A stretch of DNA of 64,000 nucleotides from Christiangramia sp. OXR-203 (GCF_034372165.1 NZ_CP139698.1:1116001-1180000), one strand, 5' to 3'. Numbered from the stretch's first letter, positions 1 to 10,066 are shown. A program made the numbers and translations. Notes: generated from the sequence alone by a model not told the origin.

Positions 1-1448
1 GTAATTGACCAGATCGAATATCCATTTGCAGGAGCCTCGATAGTCACCGCTCCATTTTCATCGGAGGTAGGGGAATATGCTGAATTCGAACTATAATCCT
101 GTAAGGTAACATTACTCCAGTTCGAACTTACTGTTCTTCTTTTTGTACTATTATTGATGCTAATATAAAGAATTAATCCAGGATTAGTACCTGATCCATT
201 TCTTTTCATAACATATTCATCCTGATCTGCATAAAGTAACTCGGTGTCACCAGTTGCAAGGCTATTATGAATCGAAATTAACGTCTTTAATTCATCTTTA
301 AATTCTTCATTCTCATAATCTGAATAGAAGATCGTAGGATAACCAGGATGAGTTAAGATATAGGCATAAGCCTTCATTTTATTGGAACTCATGATATAAT
401 TATCCTCGTTAGAGTCTTTTTCGGTATCATGATTTGCAGTAAAGGTTACCGCATCTTCAGGATTTGTTTTCCAAAGCATATCACTCTCGAGAATACTAAG
501 ATTTTCAAATCTGTCCAGACTTTCTTCCAGTTTGTAAAACGTAGAAAAATCAAAAGCAGGTGATCCTGAAGCTTCGATCCAGTCACGAAGCACATCTGGA
601 TTTCCATCGAAATTTTCTCCTACAGAGAATCCTCCAACGGCCTCATTCCACTCTTTTACTACCCATGGTTCGAAACCTTTAACGTAATCAAAACGCCAAC
701 CATCAAATCCCATTACGTTCCTGTAATATTTCGCTACTGAATTCTCATCCTTCCAAAGCCAGTCCTGAACTCTTTCTCTATGGTGATCAAGATTGGTCTC
801 TTCATAAAAAAGACTTCCCGGATCATACTGGCTTACACTATTTGGGTAAAAATCCTCGTAAGTTCTGTTGAACATCCCTGAAGCATTTCCATTCGCTTCA
901 TCAAATAAAGTATAAGTATCGTAATCCCGGTAAGGATTGTATTGCAAACCTCCACCAGAATTGTGATTCAGGACAATATCTGCGATTACTTCAATATCAT
1001 TGCTATGGGCTGTGGCGATCAAATTCTCAAGTTCTGTTCTTGAACCGAATCTTGTTTCTACAGTTCCATGCTGGTCATAATTACCAAAATCGAAATAATC
1101 TGAAACATCATATCCCATGGAATAGCCACCAGATTGTCCTTTAGCGGGAGATGGTATCCAGATTCTGTCTACACCAGCTTCAGACCATTCCGGCACTTTT
1201 TCAGAAAGGTTGTCCCACCAGGCAAATCTTGGTTCTACATCCCAATAAAATGCCTGCATCATTACCCGGCTGCCATTGTCCAGAGATGCCAGGTCCAAAG
1301 CCTGAGGCTCTGATGGAGCAGGGATTTCTGGGGTACCGGTTATATCATCTGTCTCGTCCACGATGTCATCTGAATCATCACCGGAGCACGAACCTATAAA
1401 GAGTGCCCCACCAAGCAGGAGACTGCATAAAAATTTATTAGTATTCAT
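1..1448 (-). CDS. GH13 alpha-amylase lipoprotein (C-terminus cut by window edge)
   Basis: This is the last visible gene of the susC-susD-susE arm and its 3' end lies outside the window; 482 codons are present. The N-terminus MNTNKFLCSLLLGGALFIGSC is a lipoprotein signal with a lipobox ending at Cys21, followed by an Asp-rich linker. The protein is therefore probably membrane- or surface-anchored. The GH13 barrel starts near residue 60 (RVMMQAFYWD). Catalytic residues can be read directly: nucleophile Asp254 in GWRFDYVKG, acid/base Glu278 in SVGENFDG, and Asp341 in TANHDTEKD. The GWRFDYVKG form resembles the alpha-amylase subfamilies GH13_5/6/7 rather than neopullulanases. The end of the visible part looks like the beta-sandwich domain C. 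Inferred role: first endo-cleavage of starch-like polymers before SusCD uptake. The start is the ATG directly after the signal-peptide frame opens. Confidence 0.9.
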   Translation of the reverse strand, partial: MNTNKFLCSLLLGGALFIGSCSGDDSDDIVDETDDITGTPEIPAPSEPQALDLASLDNGSRVMMQAFYWDVEPRFAWWDNLSEKVPEWSEAGVDRIWIPSPAKGQSGGYSMGYDVSDYFDFGNYDQHGTVETRFGSRTELENLIATAHSNDIEVIADIVLNHNSGGGLQYNPYRDYDTYTLFDEANGNASGMFNRTYEDFYPNSVSQYDPGSLFYEETNLDHHRERVQDWLWKDENSVAKYYRNVMGFDGWRFDYVKGFEPWVVKEWNEAVGGFSVGENFDGNPDVLRDWIEASGSPAFDFSTFYKLEESLDRFENLSILESDMLWKTNPEDAVTFTANHDTEKDSNEDNYIMSSNKMKAYAYILTHPGYPTIFYSDYENEEFKDELKTLISIHNSLATGDTELLYADQDEYVMKRNGSGTNPGLILYISINNSTKRRTVSSNWSNVTLQDYSSNSAYSPTSDENGAVTIEAPANGYSIWSI

Positions 1449-1512
1449 AATTAGTTCAGTTTAAAGAAAAAAAAGGGGCTAATTAAATTAGCCCCAGTAT
1501 AAAATAGGTTGA

Positions 1513-2670
1513 TTATTCTCCTGCAGGAATAAGAATATATCTTGCAGTTAGGTCATTGAACCAGATATCATAAACTCCTGCGGTTACAGGGATATTTGGA
1601 TCATTTGCATTGGCACCCTGACCGCTGATTGGTGTACTTGCACCCCAGCTAACATCCCATGCGTTGTTTGCTCTGAACTTAAGTTCACCGTCAAACAATT
1701 CCACGTCATTCATGTACCAGATGTGAGAATCAAAATCTGACTGGGTCATATCCATATCATCATTCCAACCTTCGTCTGTACCTGTAGTAGCAGTACCAAT
1801 AATACCTACCATATCGTACATTGTTGCTGCAGAAACATCCATAGCTTCGAAAGTATAGGTCATGTCTTCAGTGTTTAATGATAGCGTGTAGTATGCGTCA
1901 TCTTCTACTGAAAATGCAGCCGGATCATCACTATCACCTGTATTTACACCCAAAGTTCCGTCGGTACCACCCCATTGCGGTTGCCATGCTCCAGGAGTTT
2001 CAAGTAATTTGAAACCTTCTACACCATCACCACCAGCAAATCTTCCAGTAAAGTTGAAAATGTTGTCATTTTCAGGATCTCTGAACATTGGCGTATTGTT
2101 ATTGTTGTTGTTCCATCCAGCGGCAGTTGCATCTCCTACAAAGAAAAGATTCATTTTTACTGAATTTTCTTCTTCTTCGATTACCGCTTCAGGAAGTACA
2201 ACTCTTAGAGACATTACTTCAGAAGTTGCGTTAAGGCCGTTGCTTCCATCAGTTCCGGCATAAGCGCGAACTCTGAAGTAGATATCTCCTGCATTTGGCA
2301 TTTCGGTTTCAGGATCGTTATCCAAACCTGCTTCCGTAGCCAAAGACATTAATTGGCTAACAGTAACTCCAAGATTATTTTCTCCCGTCGTTCCAATGAT
2401 ATTGAATGAAGAAAAGTCTGCATCAGAGGAACCCTGAAGTTCATAAGTAACAGTGGTTGGAGCATCAAAATCAACTTCACTCCATACAAATCGCTCAGCG
2501 ATATTGTTGGCAGTTTCAGAAGTGAGGGTGTAAGATTCTGCGGTAGAGCTCATAAACACGATCCCTTCTGGATCAGGTTGAGCTGTAAAAACCACATCAT
2601 CATCATGTTCACAGGATGTAAATCCTACGAATGCGATCATTATTAATAAGAAAATTGAAAACTTTTTCAT
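1513..2670 (-). CDS. susE: SusE/SusF-like outer-membrane starch-binding lipoprotein
   Basis: The 385-residue product has a lipoprotein signal (MKKFSIFLLIMIAFVGFTSC, Cys20). An N-terminal SusE-type Ig-like region covers roughly residues 30-160. Two repeated starch-binding modules follow at about 170-275 and 285-385, both rich in Trp and ending in beta-strand motifs such as YTFEAMDVS and YILIPAGE. It lies 18 nt after susD and before the amylase gene, the standard order of an alpha-glucan locus. The expected role is to hold starch or maltodextrin chains at the cell surface for SusCD. A run of six Asn near residues 187-192 lies in the first module and is encoded by a short AAT/AAC repeat. Sequence conservation in this family is low, so the assignment rests on architecture and context. 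Confidence 0.82.
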   Translation of the reverse strand: MKKFSIFLLIMIAFVGFTSCEHDDDVVFTAQPDPEGIVFMSSTAESYTLTSETANNIAERFVWSEVDFDAPTTVTYELQGSSDADFSSFNIIGTTGENNLGVTVSQLMSLATEAGLDNDPETEMPNAGDIYFRVRAYAGTDGSNGLNATSEVMSLRVVLPEAVIEEEENSVKMNLFFVGDATAAGWNNNNNNTPMFRDPENDNIFNFTGRFAGGDGVEGFKLLETPGAWQPQWGGTDGTLGVNTGDSDDPAAFSVEDDAYYTLSLNTEDMTYTFEAMDVSAATMYDMVGIIGTATTGTDEGWNDDMDMTQSDFDSHIWYMNDVELFDGELKFRANNAWDVSWGASTPISGQGANANDPNIPVTAGVYDIWFNDLTARYILIPAGE

Positions 2671-2688
2671 TGTTGTAATAGTATTTTG

Positions 2689-4326
2689 TTAGTATCCTGG
2701 ATTTTGTGTCAAATTCGTGTTCACTCCCAGATCTGAAGCCGGGATCGGCATTAGATCTCTAAAAGACTCTGTAGTAGTTCCCTGTGGGACACCACCTTTG
2801 AATGGCCATACACCACCATCAGAGAATTGTCCAAATCTTATAAGATCGGTTCTTCTGTGTGCTTCCCAGTAAAGCTCTCTCGCTCTTTCTTCCAATAGGA
2901 AGTTAAGGGTAAGATCTGATGTTGAGATATTGTTACTGTCATTGTTAAAAGCTCTTTCTCTCAACTCATTGATATAATCTACAGCTGTAGATTCGCTTCC
3001 TCCACCACCTCTAACTACGGCTTCAGCATACATTAGGTAAGCATCTGCAAGGCGGAACATAGGGAAATCTGTATCTGGAAAATCTCCTGTAGGGTCTGAT
3101 CCTGCGTTTCCATTCACATCTACGTTCTTATATTTAGCAACGGCATAACCATCAGTGAAATTGGAAATATTACTGATCTCTTTAGACTGTCCATCTGTAT
3201 AGAAAATAGCTCTTTCATCAGCTACTGTTTCAATATCATCATCTTCATTCTCAAGGAAATCATTGATAAGGGCAGAAGTGGTTCTTAGACCGGCCCATCC
3301 ACCGTTAATTCCAAAGTTATCGGGATCCATAGATCCTCCAACTGCTGCATGGATGATAAAGGTCATTCCTCCATAAGCCTGAGTGTTGATCCCGTCAAAA
3401 GTGATCGGGAAAATGATCTCGCTCTGTGCTCCGTTCATATTGTTATCTGCAAGGAATAACTTCTGGTAGTCATCAACTAAAGTAAATCCTGAGTTGATTA
3501 CCTTTTCAGTGTAAGTGATCACATCTGAAGATCTATCAGATCCAGTGTACTTTTCTGAATTCTGGTAAAGTTTTGCAAGTAACATCCAGGCTGCTGCCTG
3601 ATCTGCACGGCCATATTCATTAGTGCCGGCAGCGGCTAGTTCACTCTCGATCGCTAAAAGTTCATTTTCAATATAAGTGAAAAGCTCTGCTGAGTTTGTT
3701 TGCTCCGGAAGGAACGCACCAACAGGATCCTGCTCTGTAACGAAAGGAGGATTTCCATAAAGGTCCAGTGCATGCCAGTAGCTTAATGCTCTCAGGAATC
3801 TTGCTTCTGCACGATATACCTGTATATCTGCCTGTGTTGCAGCATCCACACCACGACCTTCAACTACTGAAGTTTCAGTTTGTCTAAGGAATTCGTTAGA
3901 CTGTGCGATCTGGTACATAATTCTGGAATACATTGTACGAATAAATTCGTTTCCTGATGTCCAGTTCTGATTATGTAGATCTTTGATCGTTCCATCATTC
4001 CATCCAATAACTGCTTCATCTGTTGTAAGTTCCTGTACCATCCAGTACAACCGCATGTATTGTGAGAATCCTTCATCTAATCCAGAAAGATCGGCATCAC
4101 CGGCAGGACCATCCTGACCACTAATTGCAAAACCTGCATATAGCTTAGCCAAAAACTGTTTGTAAGCTGCGGGGTCTTCAAAAGCTGAAGCCGCAGTTTC
4201 CCTGTTATCCTCGGGAGTTAGTTCCAGATCGCTTTCGCATGACCATAGAACCGCCATTCCGAAGAGAATAAGGAAAGTAGATTTAAATTTATTAAACATA
4301 GTTCTAGTAATTTTTCTATTATTCAT
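2689..4326 (-). CDS. susD: SusD/RagB-family glycan-binding lipoprotein
   Basis: The 545-residue product is the surface lid that binds oligosaccharide and pairs with the SusC channel. A lipobox (AVLWSC) places the lipidated Cys at residue 30. The helical TPR-like SusD core follows, with family features including YWHALDLYGNPP and the C-terminal EERARELYWEAHRRTDLIRFG block. Its ATG overlaps the susC stop by one base (TAATG), which suggests translational coupling. A second ATG at 4299 (MFNKFKSTF) would give a more typical signal peptide; both starts are possible. The partner genes point to an alpha-glucan ligand. Confidence 0.93.
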   Translation of the reverse strand: MNNRKITRTMFNKFKSTFLILFGMAVLWSCESDLELTPEDNRETAASAFEDPAAYKQFLAKLYAGFAISGQDGPAGDADLSGLDEGFSQYMRLYWMVQELTTDEAVIGWNDGTIKDLHNQNWTSGNEFIRTMYSRIMYQIAQSNEFLRQTETSVVEGRGVDAATQADIQVYRAEARFLRALSYWHALDLYGNPPFVTEQDPVGAFLPEQTNSAELFTYIENELLAIESELAAAGTNEYGRADQAAAWMLLAKLYQNSEKYTGSDRSSDVITYTEKVINSGFTLVDDYQKLFLADNNMNGAQSEIIFPITFDGINTQAYGGMTFIIHAAVGGSMDPDNFGINGGWAGLRTTSALINDFLENEDDDIETVADERAIFYTDGQSKEISNISNFTDGYAVAKYKNVDVNGNAGSDPTGDFPDTDFPMFRLADAYLMYAEAVVRGGGGSESTAVDYINELRERAFNNDSNNISTSDLTLNFLLEERARELYWEAHRRTDLIRFGQFSDGGVWPFKGGVPQGTTTESFRDLMPIPASDLGVNTNLTQNPGY

Positions 4327-7253
4327 TAAAAAGCAAAGTTCAATCCAAGTACGAATCTTCTTGATCTTGGGTAGAAGTTGTTATCAATTCCACCGAAAAC
4401 TTCAGGATCAAGCCCATCGTAATCTGTGATCGTAAGCACGTTTGTTGCAGTTAAAGAAGCTCTGAAATCAACTTTTTCTCCTGGGATCGTATATCCAATA
4501 CTTACGTTATCAAGTTTCACGAAATCTGCAGCCTGCAAGTAGTAATCTGAGAAGAACTGACTGTTTACAAAACCTGATTCCAATACATTCGAGTTAAAGT
4601 TCGAGTAGTAATTTTCAGGAGTGTTTGTTCCAGCTTCTATAAAACCATTTGCAGATTGCGTGTTGTTATAAATATAATTTCCAAAACTTCCTCTAAAAGT
4701 AAAGCTGAAGTCAAAGTCCTTATAGTTCATGGTGTTGGTAAGACCCATATAGTAATCTGGTGTCGCTTTCTTGTATGGCTGCTTATCTGCTTCTGTGATC
4801 TGGTTATCACCATTTACATCTACATAGGCACCTTCAATTGGCTGCCCGGCATCATTATAAACCTGTCTGAACACAAAGAAAGTAGTAGGATCAAATCCTT
4901 CTTTCCAAAGCTGAATGTTGTTTCCAACACCACCACTAATTCCACCCTGTGGGATAAAGAAGTTTGCATCATCACCCAAAGAAAGTTCTGTGATCTCTAA
5001 TTCCTGGAAGGAAATGTTATAACCTAAGGTCCAGTTGAAATCTTCAGACCTGGCGATATCACCACTTAATCCAATCTCGATACCTTTACTTACAGTCGTA
5101 CCAACATTCGTTAGTAATTGATCTGAAAGGTTAGCTCCTGCTGGTACTGGTACGGTTGCGATAAGATCTTTAGTTTCTCTGTAATATCCATCCACAGAAC
5201 CACTCAATCTATTATCGAATAGACCAAAGTCTATACCTGCGTTATAGTTGATAAGACTCTCCCATTTGAGGTCTTCATCATACTCTTCAGGTCTAATAGT
5301 ACCAATGAACTCATTTCCAAATTGGTATCTCGCACCACCCTGACTAGGTGTGTAAAGACCTAAATACCCATAGTTTCTTCCAATTTCGTAGTTTCCGGTT
5401 TCACCGTATCCACCACGAAGCTTCAATTCATTAAGGATTCTTGAATCTTCAAGAAATTCTTCATTATGAATTTTCCAACCTATAGAGGCTGCAGGGAAAT
5501 ATCCCCAACGATTGTCTGGAGAAACTCTAGAAGAACCATCGGCACGAATACTACCAGAGATCAGGTACCTGTTATTAATATCGAAACTAGCTCTCGCGAA
5601 GTAAGACTCTAAAGAGTTCCTGTTAATATCTCTTGGAAGTGCTCTAATTTGATCCTGCTCAGTTCCAAAAACATTGCTAGTAGAGTAAAATTCCTGGTAA
5701 GAATGACCTGCTGTTACATCAACATCTGTTTCAAAGAAACCAAGTTCTGTTTTATAGTTTAAATAAGTATCAAGAAGAAGGTTACGGTTTATATTACTAT
5801 AATCTTCGAATTGATCGATATTAGAAGTGTTGGATGCTGCAAATACCGGAGTAAATTTATCCCCATCAGCTTCAGCATAATCAAAACCAGCACTTACTAC
5901 TGCTTTAAGACCCGTTAAGAAAGGAACTTTATATTCAGCATTCAGGTTCGTAATAGAACGCCTGGTCTGGTTCTGGTCTGTGGTTTGCTCTAAAAGAGCG
6001 ATCGGGTTTCTGGTTGCAAGATTTTGTTGCGTGATCTCACCTCCTGAAAGTCTGTTGAATTCAAAGAATCCACCAAATGGAAGGGTATCATCATAAATAG
6101 GTTGAGTAGGATCGAATGCTACTGCAGATCCAATGGCACCACCATTCGAAAACTTGTTCTTATCTAAAGAGTTCTTCGAAGTAAGAGTCAGTTTTAACGA
6201 ATTGTCGAAAAGATCCTGGTTCAAAGAGATATTAAAAGCATTACGCTCGTAATAATCTTTTCTGATAACTCCAGTTTCAGCAGTATGGTTAAAGTTCAAA
6301 CGATAGTAGAAATTCCCGATACCCTGTGTAGCTGTAAAGTTATGAATAGCTCCTACTGAAGTTTCATAGATTTCATCCTGCCAGTCTGTATTTGCATTTC
6401 CTAATAAAGAAGGATCTGTACCTTCAGTATTGTTGATCAGGTTTCTAAACTCATCTGCATTTAAAACGTCTACTTTATCCAGAACATTCCCAACAGAAGT
6501 TTTTAGATCATATGTAAACTGAAATGGAGAATCCTTTTTACCTTTTTTGGTTGTAATAAGAATTACCCCGTTCGATGCTCTGGAACCATAAATAGAAGTG
6601 GCTGCAGCATCTTTTAATATAGTGAAATCTTCGATTTCATTTGGGTTTATAGAATTTAGCGCGTTTCTTGAACCGGCAACTCCACGTTGATCCAAAGGTA
6701 CACCATCAACTACGATCAAAGGATCGTTAGAAGCCGATAGTGAAGAACCACCACGTATTCTAATAGTTCCTCCCTGTCCTGGAGCTCCACCACCCGGGGT
6801 GATCTGTACTCCGGCAGATTTACCAGCGATCAGCTGTTCCGGGGCAACAACTGCGCCCTGGTTAAAAGTTTCTGAAGAGATCTTCTCTACGGCTCCGGTC
6901 GCATCCTGCTCAGAGGTTGCTCCATACCCAATTAGAACGACTTCGTCCAGCGTAGCAGCATCCTCATCAAGAGTAATGTCTATAGTAGACTGACCTTCGT
7001 AAGGAATCTGTTGCGTTACAAATCCTATAAAGGAAAAAACAAGTACGTCTTCATTAGATACATTAGATATGGTATAATTACCATCAAAATCGGTCGTTGT
7101 ACCATTGCTGGTACCCTGAACAATTACGTTCACACCTGGAACCGGAAGGCCTGTGGCAGTCTCTGTCACATTTCCGCTAACGGTGTTTTGTGCAAAAAAG
7201 CTCATTGGTAGCATGAACAGCAAAAACAATGTGCTTTTAATTAAATTCCTCAT
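4326..7253 (-). CDS. susC: SusC/RagA TonB-dependent outer-membrane transporter
   Basis: The 975-residue product imports oligosaccharides across the outer membrane using TonB energy. A Sec signal peptide ends near FFAQ (residues 1-22). A carboxypeptidase-like regulatory domain follows (about 23-100, VSGNVTETATGLPVPGVNV). The TonB box and SusC-signature region is at about 105-120 (LDEVVLIGYG), followed by the plug (IRGGSSLSASNDPLIVVDGVP) and a long beta-barrel ending in aromatic Phe, as outer-membrane proteins do. It is the first gene of the minus arm and is divergent from the LacI gene. The shared intergenic region holds a perfect 16-bp operator (7362-7377). Maltose phosphorylase and GH13 genes nearby support maltodextrin as substrate. 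Confidence 0.95.
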   Translation of the reverse strand: MRNLIKSTLFLLFMLPMSFFAQNTVSGNVTETATGLPVPGVNVIVQGTSNGTTTDFDGNYTISNVSNEDVLVFSFIGFVTQQIPYEGQSTIDITLDEDAATLDEVVLIGYGATSEQDATGAVEKISSETFNQGAVVAPEQLIAGKSAGVQITPGGGAPGQGGTIRIRGGSSLSASNDPLIVVDGVPLDQRGVAGSRNALNSINPNEIEDFTILKDAAATSIYGSRASNGVILITTKKGKKDSPFQFTYDLKTSVGNVLDKVDVLNADEFRNLINNTEGTDPSLLGNANTDWQDEIYETSVGAIHNFTATQGIGNFYYRLNFNHTAETGVIRKDYYERNAFNISLNQDLFDNSLKLTLTSKNSLDKNKFSNGGAIGSAVAFDPTQPIYDDTLPFGGFFEFNRLSGGEITQQNLATRNPIALLEQTTDQNQTRRSITNLNAEYKVPFLTGLKAVVSAGFDYAEADGDKFTPVFAASNTSNIDQFEDYSNINRNLLLDTYLNYKTELGFFETDVDVTAGHSYQEFYSTSNVFGTEQDQIRALPRDINRNSLESYFARASFDINNRYLISGSIRADGSSRVSPDNRWGYFPAASIGWKIHNEEFLEDSRILNELKLRGGYGETGNYEIGRNYGYLGLYTPSQGGARYQFGNEFIGTIRPEEYDEDLKWESLINYNAGIDFGLFDNRLSGSVDGYYRETKDLIATVPVPAGANLSDQLLTNVGTTVSKGIEIGLSGDIARSEDFNWTLGYNISFQELEITELSLGDDANFFIPQGGISGGVGNNIQLWKEGFDPTTFFVFRQVYNDAGQPIEGAYVDVNGDNQITEADKQPYKKATPDYYMGLTNTMNYKDFDFSFTFRGSFGNYIYNNTQSANGFIEAGTNTPENYYSNFNSNVLESGFVNSQFFSDYYLQAADFVKLDNVSIGYTIPGEKVDFRASLTATNVLTITDYDGLDPEVFGGIDNNFYPRSRRFVLGLNFAF

Positions 7254-7361
7254 AAAATTATTATTGGTTTTTGATAAAAATTAACCTTATACTTTTACTT
7301 CCTGAGGTTAAATGTATGTAAATTCAAATCCAATATTTGGCGAAACCCAACTATTACTGGG

Positions 7362-7377
7362 ACGAAAACGTTTTCGT
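7362..7377. promoter_or_regulatory. LacI-family operator, susC/lacI intergenic region
   Basis: ACGAAAACGTTTTCGT is a perfect 16-bp palindrome with the central CG typical of LacI-family operators. It lies between divergent susC and the LacI-type gene. Its centre is about 41 nt upstream of a TTTG element on the minus strand (7328-7325) that may belong to the susC promoter. A 13-of-14 match to its core occurs before pfkA at 16469-16482. That the neighbouring LacI protein binds it is inferred. Confidence 0.8.
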
Positions 7378-7475
7378 GTTGAAAACTTTTTCTTCTTAAG
7401 AGATTCATAATCAAATAATGCTAATTTTGCGAGATCGAAAATATATCCCGTCTAAATCACGAATATCCGAATAGA

Positions 7476-8504
7476 ATGAAGCCCAAACTAACCCTGAAGA
7501 AAATTGCCAAAGAGCTTGATGTGTCTATCTCCACCGTTTCAAAAGCACTTCGAGACAGCTCGGAAATTGGCGAAGAAACACGTGCCAAGATCAAGGCTTT
7601 TGCAAAACACTATAACTATAAGCCTAATAACATAGCATTAAGTCTTAAGAATCGGAAAACCAAGACAATAGGGATAATTATTCCTGAAATTGTACACCAT
7701 TTCTTTACTACAGTAATTAGTGGAGTGGAAAAAGTGGCCAATGAAATGGGATATAACGTTTTGGTGTGCCTTTCAGATAATTCATTTGACAAAGAGGTTC
7801 TGAATATGGAAATGCTGGCGAATGGAAGTACCGATGGGTTTATTTTGTCGCTTGCCAAAGAAACCATGCAAAAAGGGGATTATCATCACCTTGCGGAAGT
7901 GATCAACCAGGGAATGCCTTGTGTGCTTTTCGACCGTGTAGCTGAAGATATTTCTTGCGATAAGGTGATCATTGATGATGTTACCGGAGGAAAAAAAGCT
8001 GTTCAGCACCTGATTGATATAGGCTGCAGGAAGATCGCTCTTATTTCTACCGTTGATTATGTAAGTGTGGGTAAACTGCGTACGCATGGTTATAAACAGG
8101 CTTTAGCTGAAAATGGTATAAGTATTAATGAAGATCTTATTCTCAAGATCGAGGAAATGGAAGACAGCGAAAAGGAAATAGAAGCCTTTCTGAAGGAACG
8201 AGACGTGGATGGAGTCTTCGCTGTGAATGAGCATTTCGCCATATCTGCAGTAAAGTCTATTCAGGATCAGGGAAAAAAGGTACCTGATGATGTTTCTGTA
8301 ATTGGCTTTACAGATGGTGAATTGTCCAAACGATTTATTCCTAGTTTGACAACGGTAAGTCAGCATGGAATGAGAATGGGAGAGGAGTCTGCCCGACTGT
8401 TAATCGAGAAACTTGAACGCACACCTACTGAGGATGATTACTACAAAACTATTATTGTTGAGACAGGTTTGGTGTTAAGAGATTCAACAAAATCTGGGAA
8501 ATAG
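7476..8504 (+). CDS. LacI-family transcriptional regulator of alpha-glucan genes
   Basis: The 342-residue protein has an N-terminal LacI helix-turn-helix (residues 4-25, LTLKKIAKELDVSISTVSKAL) and the hinge-helix region ending in YKPNNIALSLKNRKTKTIGIIIP. A periplasmic-binding-protein-like effector domain follows (about 60-335). It is divergent from susC, followed by the maltose transport and phosphorolysis genes, and has a LacI-type palindrome 99 nt upstream. It is inferred to control both arms in response to maltose or maltodextrin. Similar regulators in Bacteroidota may act as activators or repressors; the sequence does not settle the sign. The ATG start places the helix-turn-helix at the expected distance from the N-terminus. 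Confidence 0.9.
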   Translation: MKPKLTLKKIAKELDVSISTVSKALRDSSEIGEETRAKIKAFAKHYNYKPNNIALSLKNRKTKTIGIIIPEIVHHFFTTVISGVEKVANEMGYNVLVCLSDNSFDKEVLNMEMLANGSTDGFILSLAKETMQKGDYHHLAEVINQGMPCVLFDRVAEDISCDKVIIDDVTGGKKAVQHLIDIGCRKIALISTVDYVSVGKLRTHGYKQALAENGISINEDLILKIEEMEDSEKEIEAFLKERDVDGVFAVNEHFAISAVKSIQDQGKKVPDDVSVIGFTDGELSKRFIPSLTTVSQHGMRMGEESARLLIEKLERTPTEDDYYKTIIVETGLVLRDSTKSGK

Positions 8505-8526
8505 CCTTTTCGTTTTAAAAAAACTA

Positions 8527-8534
8527 TATCTTTG
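8527..8534 (+). promoter_or_regulatory. Candidate -7 promoter element (TAnnTTTG) for the transporter operon
   Basis: TATCTTTG matches the Bacteroidota -7 consensus TAnnTTTG exactly and lies about 100 nt upstream of the MFS transporter ATG, just after the LacI gene. No convincing -33 TTG was found at the usual spacing, so this is a candidate only. Confidence 0.4.
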
Positions 8535-8632
8535 CCGTAGTTGAAATTTATCAGAACTTATATTTTTACTTCCTACCTTTTATAAGTTGTGATAAGTCAT
8601 AGTGCTTATCGTAGAACAATTAAAATCACGAT

Positions 8633-10066
8633 ATGCAAAAACCCCGTTTAAAGTTTTGGGATATCTGGAACATGAGTTTCGGATTTCTGGGTATACAATT
8701 TGGTTTCGCGCTGCAAGGCTCGACCATGTCCCGTATATTCGAAACATTAGGTGCTGAGAAGGATAACATTCCATTATTATGGATCGCTGCTCCACTGGCA
8801 GGCCTTATCGTGCAACCAATTATTGGTTATTTAAGCGATAATACCTGGCATAAAAGTTTAGGTAGAAGAAGACCATTCTTTCTTCTTGGAGCCATACTTA
8901 GCTCCATTGCTCTTTTGCTAATGCCATACTCATCTGCAGTATGGATGGCAGCAGGATTGTTACTTGTTCTGGATGCCTCCATTAATATTTCTATGGAACC
9001 ATTCCGCGCTCTTGTGGCAGATAAATTACCAGATTCTCAAAGAAGCTATGGATTCGTTATTCAGACATTAATTATAGGGATTGGAACCTGGGTAGCAAGT
9101 AACCTCCCTAAATTCATGAACAATGTGCTTGATATAAGTAATGAAGCCGCTCCGGGAGTAGTTCCAGAGTCAGTTCGAGTCGCATTTATTGTTGGAGCCG
9201 TTGTCTTTATAGGTTCTATTCTGGTGACCATCTTCACCACCAAAGAGTACACCCCAGAACAAATGCAAAAATTCGAGGATGGCGATGAACCTGAGAAAGA
9301 TAAGGGTATGGTCAAAACTATTCTGGGAACCTACGCTCTAATGCCTAAGATCATGAAAAAACTGGGTGTAGTTCAGTTTTTCTCGTGGTTCGCGTTTTTT
9401 GCTATGTGGACTTTAGCAAACCCAGCACTTACCAGTCATATTTATAATGCACCGAAACCTCAGATAGAAGAATTCGCCCAGCTGGATAGTGAAGGAGAAC
9501 TTCAGTATGACGCAGACAGGGTGATTTTATTTCAGGATGACCAGGCGAGATTGGAATATTCAGAACAGGATAAGAGCTACAATGAAGCCAGTGATGATGT
9601 AGGATCCAAAATGGGAATCTACGGACTATCTTCCATGGCCTTTGCTTTGCTGCTAACCTTCTATACTTCAAGATTTGCGATCAATCGTAAACTCGTACAT
9701 ATGGGAAGTTTGATTCTAGGAGGAGCTGGGTTTTTATTAATGTATTTTATTCCGGGTGAGCCAGAAATGCTGTATGTATGCTTTGTACTCATTGGTTTTG
9801 CCTGGGGAAGTATACTTTCCATGCCTTATGCGATGCTGTCAAGTTCAGTAGCATCATCAAAAATGGGCTTAATGATGGGTGTTTTCAATATGTTCATCGT
9901 GATTCCACAAATTATTGCAGCACTTGGAGGTGTTGTATTTCTACAAAAACTTATTGGAGAAGAATCGATCCATGCGATGACCGTGGCAGGTGTATTCCTG
10001 TTATTCGCGGCATTTTCAAACTTATTAATTACAGATAGAAAAGCTATTAAATATGACCCAGCATAA
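8633..10066 (+). CDS. MFS sugar transporter, SLC45/GPH-like (probable maltose permease)
   Basis: The 477-residue inner-membrane protein has about 12 transmembrane segments. After TM2 it carries the sugar-symporter loop SDNTWHKSLGRRRPFF, close to the SLC45/sucrose-maltose and GPH families. The central cytoplasmic loop (about 205-230) is charged. A second hydrophilic insertion of about 55 residues (roughly 270-325, acidic, with DDQARLEYSEQDKSY) separates two helices and is longer than usual. Its 3' end overlaps pgmB by 14 bp, so it is co-transcribed with pgmB and the GH65 phosphorylase. Inferred role: bring maltose or short maltodextrins into the cytoplasm for phosphorolysis. Confidence 0.88.
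   Translation: MQKPRLKFWDIWNMSFGFLGIQFGFALQGSTMSRIFETLGAEKDNIPLLWIAAPLAGLIVQPIIGYLSDNTWHKSLGRRRPFFLLGAILSSIALLLMPYSSAVWMAAGLLLVLDASINISMEPFRALVADKLPDSQRSYGFVIQTLIIGIGTWVASNLPKFMNNVLDISNEAAPGVVPESVRVAFIVGAVVFIGSILVTIFTTKEYTPEQMQKFEDGDEPEKDKGMVKTILGTYALMPKIMKKLGVVQFFSWFAFFAMWTLANPALTSHIYNAPKPQIEEFAQLDSEGELQYDADRVILFQDDQARLEYSEQDKSYNEASDDVGSKMGIYGLSSMAFALLLTFYTSRFAINRKLVHMGSLILGGAGFLLMYFIPGEPEMLYVCFVLIGFAWGSILSMPYAMLSSSVASSKMGLMMGVFNMFIVIPQIIAALGGVVFLQKLIGEESIHAMTVAGVFLLFAAFSNLLITDRKAIKYDPA

Noticed and set aside
2093-2112. Trinucleotide repeat encoding six Asn in the SusE-like gene
   Set aside because: Short low-complexity tract inside a supported gene; it could be a slippage-prone site but there is no sign of phase variation.
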